Positions 9,053 through 16,200 of a stretch of 49,287 nucleotides of DNA are shown one piece after another; position 1 is the first letter of the stretch; the number at the start of each line of letters is the position of its first letter. The notes below the pieces were generated by a model. It did no database searches, was not told the DNA's origin, and saw only the letters and a program-made list of their open reading frames with translations. The translations under genes and the position numbers were made by a program. This DNA comes from Bacteroidales bacterium. Its GTDB lineage: Bacteria; Bacteroidota; Bacteroidia; Bacteroidales; UBA10428. Where the stretch lies: the NCBI GenBank assembly GCA_016931575.1, contig JAFGEO010000125.1, positions 1 through 49,287 of the forward strand. Reading direction: 5' to 3'.

Positions 9053-9083
9053 AAAAAGGCTGTCTCAACCTGCTAAGACAGCC
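9053..9083 (-). terminator. Rho-independent terminator for the chemoreceptor gene
   Basis: A perfect 8-bp stem ggctgtct/agacagcc (9058-9065 and 9076-9083) with a 10-nt loop. Read on the minus strand it is followed by a run of five T (9053-9057). It is placed 25 bp after the stop of the gene ending at 9108. Confidence 0.8.
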
Positions 9084-9107
9084 CTCCTTAAAACCAGACA
9101 GGAATCA

Positions 9108-11201
9108 TCAGGTAAATTGATGCAGGGTAGCAGAATTAATTTTTTCTATCAGGTGCCTTGGAACTACAGGCTTTCGCAGAAATGCCAGGGCTCCCAGCTC
9201 CATACATTCTCTTTCCCGTCCGGGATCATGACTGGAAGCTCTGACCGGATGTTTGATTTTTGACTTCCCGGAGGAGCCATTGCCCCCGTGTGACAGCAGT
9301 CCTTTTGATATGGAAACCTTATCTATTTTGAAAAAGCTTACAACTTCTTTAAGCTGTTCTGCCTGACTGGCCAACTCCTCAGCACTGGTTGCCATTTCCT
9401 CGCTGGAAGCAGCATTCTGCTGGGTAAGGGTATTTAACTGCTGTATGGCATTGTTTACCTGACCTGCCCCGTTTGCCTGTTCAGAACTTGCAGCAGCGAT
9501 TTCCTGCACCAGACGGGTGGTCTTTTCAATTTCCGGAAGCATTTGTGCCAGCTTCGTACCTGCCTCCTCACTAAGCTTCAGACCCTCCTGGGTAAGAATT
9601 ACTATTTCTTCCGCAGCTACTTTACTCCTTTCAGCCAGCTTTCTGACTTCCGCAGCAACAACGGCAAATCCTTTTCCATGCTCCCCGGCACGGGCTGCCT
9701 CGACTGCCGCATTCAATGCCAGAATATTTGTCTGGAAAGCAATCTCATTAATGATGTTAATCTTCTCGGCAATCTGTTTATTAGCATATACTACCTGTTG
9801 CGACCGTTCATTGACTTCAGCAATGCCCTGTTCGGCATTTGCGGAGATGCTTCGTGTTTCCTGCGAATTTTCATTGTTCTGGTCTATATTGGCAGATATC
9901 TGCTCCATGGTAGATGAAATTTCCTCAACTGAAGATGCCTGCTCATTTGCCCCCTGCGATAACTGCTGGGAAGAGGAGCTGACCTGGACACTTGCATCTA
10001 CGATGTTTTCTGCGCCGGCTGAAACCGTGCCGCAAACCTCCCGAAGTCGTAACCTCATTTCTTCCAGCGCTGATGCCAGTTGTCCAATCTCATCTTTTTG
10101 CTGAATAAAAAGTGCCGTTGTCAGGTCTCCCTCAGAGATCTTCCTCGTGAAGGCAAGTCCAAGTTTCACGGGGGTTACAATCTGCCTTGAAATTACCATA
10201 GAGGCAACAACAGCAGCAATTACGACAAATAAGCCAAGTAAAATCACCATGCGACGTGTTAAGGTAGCCCTGGAAAGCATTCGTTGATCCGTGAGTATAT
10301 ATTTTTTTGAATCGTCCGCCATTTTTGTCAGCAAACTACCTACCTCATCCAGGTATTTCATGGTTTCGGAATGATAGATCTCATTTGCCTTATCCATACC
10401 AATAAGCTTCCTGTCATTCCAGGCGATTAGTTTATCCAGGTCCGCAAGGACTGCATAGGTTGATGGCTCAATGCTTGTACTAAAAACATTCTGCCCCGAA
10501 GCAATGTTTCCGCTGCGGTATAAGTTTTCCATGGTTTGAACCTCTTCATGCAACCTGTTATGGGGTGATTCAATTGCCGTACAATAATCGTCAAATTCCT
10601 TGTCAGTCATCCGCCGCTGAACTACCTCATCCGAATAAAGCCACTTCCCGAGATTACATTGATGTGGATCCTTAATCACATTAATGCTGCTGGTTTGCCG
10701 CCTGGCTAGGACAACATCCTTTACCTTATCCATAAACACAAGATGATCCACTTTTGCCCCCCTCAGTTGGTTACTGAGTTCCCGGTCACCCTGCTCAAAT
10801 ACTTCGCCAATCCTGGCAGCTGAGCCATGCAGGTGCTTATGGGGTTCTTCAATGGCGTTCAGGGTGGGCCTCAACTGGGGAGCAAGTCGTTCTGCATCCT
10901 TTTTCCCTTCACCGTAGTACCATTTACCAAATGCACATTGAGTATGATCAAGCTGCACATTAAGTTCCGTGACATCCTTATCCGTTAAGAGGGCATTAAC
11001 CTGCCGGGCCCACTCCAAATGCTGTACGTGCTTTTGCTCTATATTTGTCCGGAGTTTGTTTCCATCAATAACCTCCTCCGAATCTTTTACAATGCTCCCT
11101 ATACCTATGATAGACCACAGAATAATAAAACTCACTAGAATAATGATCCCTCCAAATCCGACCATTAACTTACGCGATAATTTTAAGTCTTTCCATTTCA
11201 T
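9108..11201 (-). CDS. Methyl-accepting chemotaxis protein with two CZB-type sensor modules and a receiver-like tail
   Basis: A 697-residue transmembrane chemoreceptor. TM1 is at about 13-34 and TM2 at about 317-339. The periplasmic region between them has two chemoreceptor zinc-binding (CZB) repeats: His61, Cys89 (CAFGKWYY), His121 and His125, then His153, Cys182 (CNLGKWLYS), His214 and His218. A HAMP domain (about 340-392) and a complete signalling domain follow; its hairpin tip region reads [20 protein letters not shown] at about 486-505. The last 48 residues resemble the end of a response-regulator receiver domain ([16 protein letters not shown]). Zinc or redox sensing is inferred from CZB family knowledge. 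No che or motility genes are nearby. A Fnr-like gene is divergent, and the gene has its own terminator. Confidence 0.93.
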   Translation of the reverse strand: MKWKDLKLSRKLMVGFGGIIILVSFIILWSIIGIGSIVKDSEEVIDGNKLRTNIEQKHVQHLEWARQVNALLTDKDVTELNVQLDHTQCAFGKWYYGEGKKDAERLAPQLRPTLNAIEEPHKHLHGSAARIGEVFEQGDRELSNQLRGAKVDHLVFMDKVKDVVLARRQTSSINVIKDPHQCNLGKWLYSDEVVQRRMTDKEFDDYCTAIESPHNRLHEEVQTMENLYRSGNIASGQNVFSTSIEPSTYAVLADLDKLIAWNDRKLIGMDKANEIYHSETMKYLDEVGSLLTKMADDSKKYILTDQRMLSRATLTRRMVILLGLFVVIAAVVASMVISRQIVTPVKLGLAFTRKISEGDLTTALFIQQKDEIGQLASALEEMRLRLREVCGTVSAGAENIVDASVQVSSSSQQLSQGANEQASSVEEISSTMEQISANIDQNNENSQETRSISANAEQGIAEVNERSQQVVYANKQIAEKINIINEIAFQTNILALNAAVEAARAGEHGKGFAVVAAEVRKLAERSKVAAEEIVILTQEGLKLSEEAGTKLAQMLPEIEKTTRLVQEIAAASSEQANGAGQVNNAIQQLNTLTQQNAASSEEMATSAEELASQAEQLKEVVSFFKIDKVSISKGLLSHGGNGSSGKSKIKHPVRASSHDPGRERECMELGALAFLRKPVVPRHLIEKINSATLHQFT

Positions 11202-11436
11202 GATTAATTGGTTAAAGTGAATATTAATACCAGTAAGTTAGGTGGATTTGATGAGGGACACTATGGTTTAAAGAAGTAAGAAGGGATGTATGAGCCAGGA
11301 TTTTACGCTGTCAGGACAGGTAAAATTATGTACTTTCAGTAGTAATAATACATACCCTCCTTATGTTATATGATGGATAAATTGAAAAAAAAGACTATCT
11401 TAGAAAAAGAGTCATAACCAGTTATAAGGCAATATT
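11202..11436. other. Divergent intergenic region between the chemoreceptor and Fnr-like genes
   Basis: A 235-bp region that must contain both promoters. I saw no TTGAT-N4-ATCAA FNR box. A short inverted repeat ctgtc-ag-gacag lies at 11308-11319. A partial -7 box TATCTTAG at 11396-11403 points toward the Fnr-like gene. No small gene is visible. Confidence 0.3.
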
Positions 11437-12132
11437 ATGCAGGCTATTGAAACAGGTATCTCCTGCACTGCATGCGAGCACCATTGTGTAGGAAGCCAGT
11501 CTTTCAACAAGGAAGAAATTGAACTCCTCGATCCAAATAAACGGTGTGTTCATTTCTCAGCAGGTGAAATTATTCTTAAGCAGGGCAGTCTGCTGGACTA
11601 TATATATTATCTGAGTGAAGGATTGGTTAAGGTCCTGATTGAAACAGACCAGAACAGGAACATCATCCTTGAAATTGCCGGTCCCGGGCAATACCTGGGT
11701 CTGAATTCCAGCCAAATTTTAACGGATTCACCCGTTTCATTTATTGCGCTTACCGATTGTGGTATTTGCCAGATACGAAAACCTTACCTGATGCAGGTAA
11801 TACAGAAAAACGAAACGCTGAATAGGATGCTGGCAGAGAGCAATGGCACGAATTACAGATTCCTTTACAGCAAACTTGCGCTTTTCGGTTCAAAGAACAA
11901 TCATGGTCGTTTGGCGCACACCCTCCTCTACCTGGACGATCCGGATTTCAGGAGCAAGGATATTTACTCCGTGATTACGCGAAAAGATATTGCTGAACTT
12001 TCCGCTATGTCAATCGAAAGCATGAACAAAATCATGAAAGAATTCAGGGAAGACCTGCTGATTGAAGTAGATGATAAAAGAATCCGGGTTGTCCGCCCTG
12101 ACCTGCTGAAGCGTATCTGTCGTGCGGGTTAG
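11437..12132 (+). CDS. Crp/Fnr-family regulator, probable oxygen-sensing Fnr type
   Basis: 231 residues. An N-terminal cysteine cluster (Cys10, Cys13, Cys17 in CTACEHHC) precedes a cyclic-nucleotide-type beta-barrel (about 33-125; PNKRCVHFSAGEIILKQGS, EIAGPGQYLGL). Cys108 and Cys111 lie in ALTDCGICQI, which aligns by position with the fourth cluster ligand of E. coli FNR. A long dimer helix and a C-terminal winged helix follow (TRKDIAELSAMSIESMNKIM is the recognition part). A 4Fe-4S cluster bound by Cys10, Cys13, Cys17 and Cys111 is a reasonable inference, making this an oxygen or NO sensor. It is divergent from the chemoreceptor gene, which may be a target. Confidence 0.88.
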   Translation: MQAIETGISCTACEHHCVGSQSFNKEEIELLDPNKRCVHFSAGEIILKQGSLLDYIYYLSEGLVKVLIETDQNRNIILEIAGPGQYLGLNSSQILTDSPVSFIALTDCGICQIRKPYLMQVIQKNETLNRMLAESNGTNYRFLYSKLALFGSKNNHGRLAHTLLYLDDPDFRSKDIYSVITRKDIAELSAMSIESMNKIMKEFREDLLIEVDDKRIRVVRPDLLKRICRAG

Positions 12133-12161
12133 CTCCTTAATTCATCATGAATCGGGTAACT

Positions 12162-13169
12162 TTATTTGTCCGCATCAAAATCAATAATGATTTCTTCCCG
12201 GGGTTCTTCCCTTATTTCCAACTTTGGAAATACCATTCGCTCTCTTTTCCCCTTTATCCTCCCCCGAAGCAGGAGCACCTGACCAGGCTTAAGCACCGCA
12301 TCAGGTTCAAGCATGTTCCTCAGTGCAAGTTTCTCCAGCTTAACAGCATACTTCTGGGAAATATCCCGGAGGGTCTCACCCTCTTTGACACTATGGCTGT
12401 CATGATCAATATCCGCTTTATTGCGCTTGGGCTGCAGATACACTATGTCCCCTTCTCCAAAGACTTTGTCAGCAGGCATATCATTATATTTCGGCAACTG
12501 CCATTCAAAAAGGTCAAGTTCTTCGCTCAGGTTGTAAAAACGGTCCCCTTCCCGTGCAAGAACATATTTCACCCGGTTGTTGTAATGCACCTTGCGGCCT
12601 CCCGCATACTCCGTATCGGCATAATCCGACCGGCGATGGGCCTTCCCTCCTGTCTTTGCAAGTACCTGCCTGTCATACTTATAGAGTTCATTCTCTTCAA
12701 TGATGTGGATCAATCGGTCGGCATAGGTAGGACTGGTTGCATATCCTGCTTTCTTTAATCCTTTTGCCCAGGCCTTGTAATCATCCGGCTTTAAGGTAAA
12801 AAGATCCGCATAGCGGCTCCTGCCAACCAGGAAATCAGAATGGTCCCGAAAGGAATGTTCTACCGATTTATACTTTCTGAAACATTCGTTTTTTTCATCA
12901 TCATCCTCACGCATGGTCTTGCCGTTCCAGTCATGACATTTAATTCCAAAATGGTTGTTCCCTTTAGTGGCCAGCCGGCTGTTGCCATCACCCGACTCCA
13001 GTATCCCCTGAGCAAGGGTAATACTCGCAGGTATATTCGTACGCTCCATCTCCTTCATCGCAAGCTCCTTGTATGTATCGATATACTCCTCGCGGGTAAT
13101 CTTACGCTGTTTCTGACCCAGTAGAACGGCCGGAACCAAAACAAGAAGCAGCAGTAACCTGTATCTCAT
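12162..13169 (-). CDS. Glucosaminidase (GH73-like) with C-terminal LysM
   Basis: A secreted peptidoglycan hydrolase of 335 residues, expected to cleave N-acetylglucosaminyl bonds in the cell wall. The start at 13169 (MRYRLLLLLVLVPAVLLGQ) gives a clean signal peptide; the longer in-frame extension to 13232 is not signal-like. The catalytic domain (about 25-165) has ASITLAQGILESGDGNSRLA with the catalytic Glu, NNHFGIKCHDW, and YATSPTYADRLIHIIEE. A LysM repeat near 250-300 (VKEGETLRDISQKYAVKLE, then a Leu/Asn/Pro-rich end ending KPGQVLLL) anchors it to glycan strands. It converges with the Fnr-like gene with only 29 bp between stops and no visible terminator. Confidence 0.93.
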   Translation of the reverse strand: MRYRLLLLLVLVPAVLLGQKQRKITREEYIDTYKELAMKEMERTNIPASITLAQGILESGDGNSRLATKGNNHFGIKCHDWNGKTMREDDDEKNECFRKYKSVEHSFRDHSDFLVGRSRYADLFTLKPDDYKAWAKGLKKAGYATSPTYADRLIHIIEENELYKYDRQVLAKTGGKAHRRSDYADTEYAGGRKVHYNNRVKYVLAREGDRFYNLSEELDLFEWQLPKYNDMPADKVFGEGDIVYLQPKRNKADIDHDSHSVKEGETLRDISQKYAVKLEKLALRNMLEPDAVLKPGQVLLLRGRIKGKRERMVFPKLEIREEPREEIIIDFDADK

Positions 13170-13280
13170 ATCCTTTATATTGATCGTTTCACAAAAATAA
13201 CCGCGGGGAACATGGGGTTCGTATTTCAGCACCGCGTTTTTTGAACATTAGCCCTGAACTTTTTAAAAAGACCTGAAATA

Positions 13281-13312
13281 TTTTTATTATGAACATATGT
13301 TCTTTATATTTG
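13281..13312 (+). promoter_or_regulatory. Promoter of the DUF134/NifX operon
   Basis: The -7 box TATATTTG at 13305-13312 fits TAnnTTTG, with a T-run at 13281-13285 at 19 bp spacing. The start codon of the first gene is 16 bp downstream, giving a very short leader. Confidence 0.6.
13291..13302. promoter_or_regulatory. Perfect 12-bp palindrome gaacatatgttc between promoter elements
   Basis: The palindrome lies between the T-rich -33 region (13281-13285) and the -7 box (13305-13312) of the DUF134 operon, an ideal place for a repressor. The DUF134 protein encoded immediately downstream is a DNA-binding protein and the obvious candidate; this link is inference. Confidence 0.6.
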
Positions 13313-13328
13313 CGTCAGATTTTTAATT

Positions 13329-13742
13329 ATGGCACGACCCAGGCAAACAAGTATCGTTCAGATCCCTCCGCGGGTGAAGGGTTTTATACCTTTCGCTTAT
13401 TATGGTAAGGTGCGTGAACCAATTAAGCTAAATCTGGAGGAATACGAGGCGATCCGGCTGCTGGACTATGAGGACCTCTCCCAGACTCAGGCTGCCGAAT
13501 TCATGGATATTTCCAGGCCTACGTTAACAAGGATCTATGACAGGGCCCGTAAGAAGATGGCCCTTGTCCTCACAGAGGCACACCAGCTGCTGATTGAAGG
13601 AGGCAAGGCCTTACTTGAGGGAGAATGGTATGAATGCAGCAAGTGCCGGTGCAGATTTAACAATCCGCAAAGCAAACCTGTCGCTGCATGCATCGTTTGT
13701 GATAATCCGGATGTCACCCGCCTAAATAGTTGTATGCAATGA
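13329..13742 (+). CDS. DUF134 family DNA-binding protein
   Basis: 137 residues, the usual length. The family start MARPRQTSIVQIPPRVKGFIP is well conserved. A helix-turn-helix follows (about 50-78; LSQTQAAEFMDISRPTLTRI), sigma-70 region 4-like. The C-terminal tail has two cysteine pairs (CSKC at about 108-111 and CIVC near 124-127), likely a zinc ribbon or metal site. DUF134 genes commonly lie beside NifX/NifB-type small proteins and MRP-like ATPases in anaerobes, and are thought to regulate iron-sulfur or metal-related loci; the exact signal is unknown. It overlaps the next gene by 4 bp and has a palindrome in its promoter, suggesting autoregulation. Confidence 0.92.
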   Translation: MARPRQTSIVQIPPRVKGFIPFAYYGKVREPIKLNLEEYEAIRLLDYEDLSQTQAAEFMDISRPTLTRIYDRARKKMALVLTEAHQLLIEGGKALLEGEWYECSKCRCRFNNPQSKPVAACIVCDNPDVTRLNSCMQ

Positions 13743-14053
13743 GAATAGCCATCCCTGTAAGAGAAGCTGCTGAAGACAGCGGGCTTTCTCTGAAATTTTC
13801 CCGAAGCCCCTGGTTTCTTATTATCGACAGGGAAAAAAACACTCGGGAAACCATAAGGAACCCGTATGCTGAGGAAAAAGTAATGGCCGGATCCCGTATT
13901 TTTAACATGCTGATTAACGAAATGAAAGTGGATACCTTTATGGCTTTCGAACTGGGATTGAAAGTCCAGCAGATGGCCGTGAAAAATAAAATTCAGCTGA
14001 TCATAACCGATAACACAGAGCTGAACCTGAAGGATAAGCTACTGAAACACTAA
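13739..14053 (+). CDS. NifX/NifB-C-like small protein (dinitrogenase Fe-Mo cofactor biosynthesis family)
   Basis: 104 residues with the start MRIAIPVREAAEDSGLSLKF and the beta/alpha pattern of the RNase-H-like NifX/NafY fold. In this family the first loop usually carries HFG with His/Cys ligands. Here FSRSPWFLIID takes its place and lacks them, so this copy may not bind a cluster in the usual way. The ATG at 13739 overlaps the DUF134 stop (ATGA). There are no nif structural genes in the window, so a role in nitrogen fixation is not supported; a general Fe-S or metal-carrier role is more likely. Confidence 0.8.
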   Translation: MRIAIPVREAAEDSGLSLKFSRSPWFLIIDREKNTRETIRNPYAEEKVMAGSRIFNMLINEMKVDTFMAFELGLKVQQMAVKNKIQLIITDNTELNLKDKLLKH

Positions 14054-14092
14054 AAGATAATCTCAGGTTTCTAAAAAATAACAGGCAATTCT

Positions 14093-14290
14093 ATGGCACA
14101 CCTGAATTATAAAGGCCCTGAGGAAAAAGGCCCTAAAACTGGCAGAATGCTGGGGAAATGTAAAAAAACAAAAGAGGAAGGGGAGCGCTCCCCGAACTAT
14201 GAGCTGGGAAAAGGTATGGGCCGGCATCGTAAAGGTGAATGCAGCTCTGCTGCCGGCAACAGAAACCAGGCAGGAGGCTACCCGAAATGA
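14093..14290 (+). CDS. DUF5320-like small Gly/Lys-rich protein
   Basis: 65 residues. The segment NYKGPEEKGPKTGRMLGKC matches the pattern of DUF5320-type proteins (G-P-x-G-x-GP-x-TGR-x-x-G-x-C), which occur in NifX/DUF134 neighbourhoods of anaerobes. The remainder is Gly, Lys and Arg-rich with a second Cys, and no hydrophobic core is evident. It overlaps the next gene by 4 bp (ATGA), so translation is likely coupled. Function unknown; a metal-binding or flexible partner role is only a guess. Confidence 0.7.
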   Translation: MAHLNYKGPEEKGPKTGRMLGKCKKTKEEGERSPNYELGKGMGRHRKGECSSAAGNRNQAGGYPK

Positions 14291-14574
14291 AACTTTCAGT
14301 CCTGACCGATAATGTCCCGGCCCATGCAGGTTTTGAGTCGGAACACGGCCTTTCCTGGTATATTGATTCCGGGAGCATACGCATCCTTTTCGATACAGGA
14401 CAGAGTGGAATTTTTGTGAATAATGCCGCAAAAATGGGCATCGATCTGTCAAGGGTCGATTTCCTGGTGATCAGCCATGGACATTACGATCATACAGGCG
14501 GTATCAGGCAATTCCTTCAAATAAATGATCATGCCGGGATCATCATTAAAAAATCAGCCTTGCTTAAAAAATAA
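14287..14574 (+). pseudogene. Truncated MBL-fold metallo-hydrolase
   Basis: 95 residues matching only the N-terminal third of the dihydropteroate-like metallo-beta-lactamase family, which is normally about 260-280 residues. The fragment has the start KLSVLTDN and the zinc motif SHGHYDHTGG (HxHxDH). It then stops after about one more beta strand, so the later metal-binding His and Asp residues are absent. I searched the following 66 bp in all forward frames and saw no continuation, so the rest appears deleted rather than frameshifted. It is still coupled to the upstream gene by ATGA. As an isolated fragment it is unlikely to be catalytic. Confidence 0.75.
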
Positions 14575-14640
14575 ACTTCTGCCTCAGTTAGAATATGGTT
14601 TCGCAGGCAATATTTACGAATGACTATAAAATATTATCTT

Positions 14641-15009
14641 ATGAAAATAGCAATTCCTACACGGAATCAACAGGTTGACGAACACTTTGGGCATTGTGAC
14701 CATTATACGATCTACAGCATTTCTGATAGCCTGAGGATCGAAAGTGAAGAGGTTTTCCAGGCCCCTCAGGGCTGTGGATGTAAGTCAAACATTGCCGGTA
14801 TTCTCAAAGAAAAGGGAGTCGGAACTATGCTGGCCGGAAACATGGGCATGGGTGCCCTCCAGAAAATTCAGCAGTCTGGCATGAAAGTCGTCCGCGGATG
14901 CGAAGGTAATGTCAGGGATATTGCAGAATTGTACCTGAAAGGCAGCCTTACAGATTCAGGGGATACCTGCAACCACCACGGTGAAGACGGGCACCAGTGT
15001 GAACATTAG
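14641..15009 (+). CDS. NifX/NifB-C-like small protein with Cys/His-rich tail
   Basis: 122 residues. It starts MKIAIPTRNQQVDEHFGHCD and so keeps the HFGHC metal-ligand motif of the dinitrogenase iron-molybdenum cofactor family. An internal CGCKSN and the ending GMKVVRGCEGNVRDIAELY are also family features. The tail after residue 108 is rich in His and Cys (CNHHGEDGHQCEH), suggesting metal binding. The start at 14641 is preferred to the in-frame ATG at 14620 because the beta strand begins there. It is the last gene of the DUF134 operon and is followed by a terminator-like hairpin. Compared with the other NifX-like copy, this one looks functional. Confidence 0.88.
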   Translation: MKIAIPTRNQQVDEHFGHCDHYTIYSISDSLRIESEEVFQAPQGCGCKSNIAGILKEKGVGTMLAGNMGMGALQKIQQSGMKVVRGCEGNVRDIAELYLKGSLTDSGDTCNHHGEDGHQCEH

Positions 15010-15020
15010 CCCAGCCTTAA

Positions 15021-15044
15021 ACTCAGCAACCGGCTGAGTATTTT
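15021..15044 (+). terminator. Probable terminator of the DUF134/NifX operon
   Basis: A 7-bp perfect stem actcagc/gctgagt (15021-15027 and 15033-15039) with a 5-nt loop is followed by atttt. It lies 11 bp after the stop at 15009. Confidence 0.6.
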
Positions 15045-15171
15045 GGGAAAAGATTGAAAAGGGTGTCATTGCTACCGGAGGGAAGCCATCTGAATATGGC
15101 TTTATTCTTAGTTGATAAGGGCTATCTGCCATGTTGGCCGGTATTCTTGTTGTATGTAGGTGCAACTATCA

Positions 15172-15206
15172 GGAGATTGCTTCGCTGGCACTCGCCATGA
15201 CAGCGA
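15172..15206. repeat. Possible dispersed intergenic repeat
   Basis: The stretch reading attgcttcgctggcactcgc resembles a short sequence that recurs between genes in many bacterial and metagenomic contigs. Only one copy is in this window, so this rests on memory. The rest of 15010-15262 has no credible gene. Confidence 0.3.
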
Positions 15207-15262
15207 CTCCGAATAGCTCTATGAAGTCCCGGGCATTAGCCATAAACAGTTCAATAAGCATA

Positions 15263-15964
15263 TTACCCTTCAATTCCAAGCTGTTCAACAAAATAATCCC
15301 AGAGCTTATCACCTGACGGGGGTCTGGCGGTAATCCGGACCAGTTCTTTGCTAACAGGGTGCTCGAAACTGATTTCCCTGGCATGTAATGAAATCCCACC
15401 ATCCGGATTCGAACGGGAATACCCGTACTTCAGGTCACCTTTGATCTGACAGCCCATAGTGGCCAGCTGGGCCCGGATCTGATGGTGGCGCCCGGTCAGA
15501 AGTTTCACACTGAGCAGGTAGTATCGGTCCGATTGCCCCAGGAGCTCATAGCTCAGTTCCGAGCGTTTGGAATCCGGCTTCGGATCGGGGTAACAATAGG
15601 ATTTGTTCTGCCGTTCATTCTTTACCATATAATGAACAAGGGTATCTTTGTCCTTTGGCGGCTTGTTGGCTACCAGGGCCCAATAGGTCTTATCCACCTG
15701 CCCGTCACGAAACATGGCATTCATGCGGGACAGGGCCTTGCTGGTGCGGGTGAAGAGCACTACGCCGCTAACCGGCCGGTCCAGCCGGTGTGTAACGCCC
15801 AGGTAAACATTTCCCGGCTTATTATACTTCTCTCTGATATAAGCCCGTAAGCGGTCATCCAGTGCCTTGTCGCCGGTTTTATCCTTCTGGACAAGGTCGT
15901 GATTTCCCTTATTGATGGCAATCAGGTGATTATCTTCAAATAGTATTTGCAATGGTTCCTCCAT
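15263..15964 (-). CDS. RluA-family pseudouridine synthase
   Basis: 233 residues; converts uridine to pseudouridine in rRNA or tRNA. The catalytic-aspartate motif reads GVTHRLDRPVSGVVLFTRTS, followed by KTYWALV and, near the end, TGRHHQIRAQLATMGCQIKGD, all standard for RluA/RluC-type enzymes. There is no S4 domain, as in the short Bacteroidota forms. I chose the ATG at 15964 (MEEPLQILFEDN), since the conserved first strand starts there; the frame extends nine codons to 15991. The exact target nucleotide cannot be told. It stands alone, divergent from the SusC gene. Confidence 0.92.
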   Translation of the reverse strand: MEEPLQILFEDNHLIAINKGNHDLVQKDKTGDKALDDRLRAYIREKYNKPGNVYLGVTHRLDRPVSGVVLFTRTSKALSRMNAMFRDGQVDKTYWALVANKPPKDKDTLVHYMVKNERQNKSYCYPDPKPDSKRSELSYELLGQSDRYYLLSVKLLTGRHHQIRAQLATMGCQIKGDLKYGYSRSNPDGGISLHAREISFEHPVSKELVRITARPPSGDKLWDYFVEQLGIEG

Positions 15965-16200
15965 GTTCAGCCTGGCTCCTCTTAACGCCAAATGTACGAG
16001 TTATTCCATAAAAAAAATCACTTCTTAGGGGAGACACTTAAATAAATTGTATATTGTATTTTGTATAACATTATTCTTTTTCGAAGTCAGTCTGACTACC
16101 CGGCCTATGAAAAGAAGTTCACCACTTACCGCTGTTCAGATCACCCCGACAGACACGTCGCGAATACAATTCCTTATCCCTAACTAAAAAATATCAAACA

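Noticed and set aside
12147-12758. 203-codon open frame on the plus strand opposite the glucosaminidase
   Set aside because: It mirrors the coding strand of a clear GH73-LysM gene and has no protein-like domain.
13329-15009. Nitrogen-fixation locus
   Set aside because: Only NifX-like small proteins are present; no nitrogenase structural or NifB radical SAM gene is in the window.
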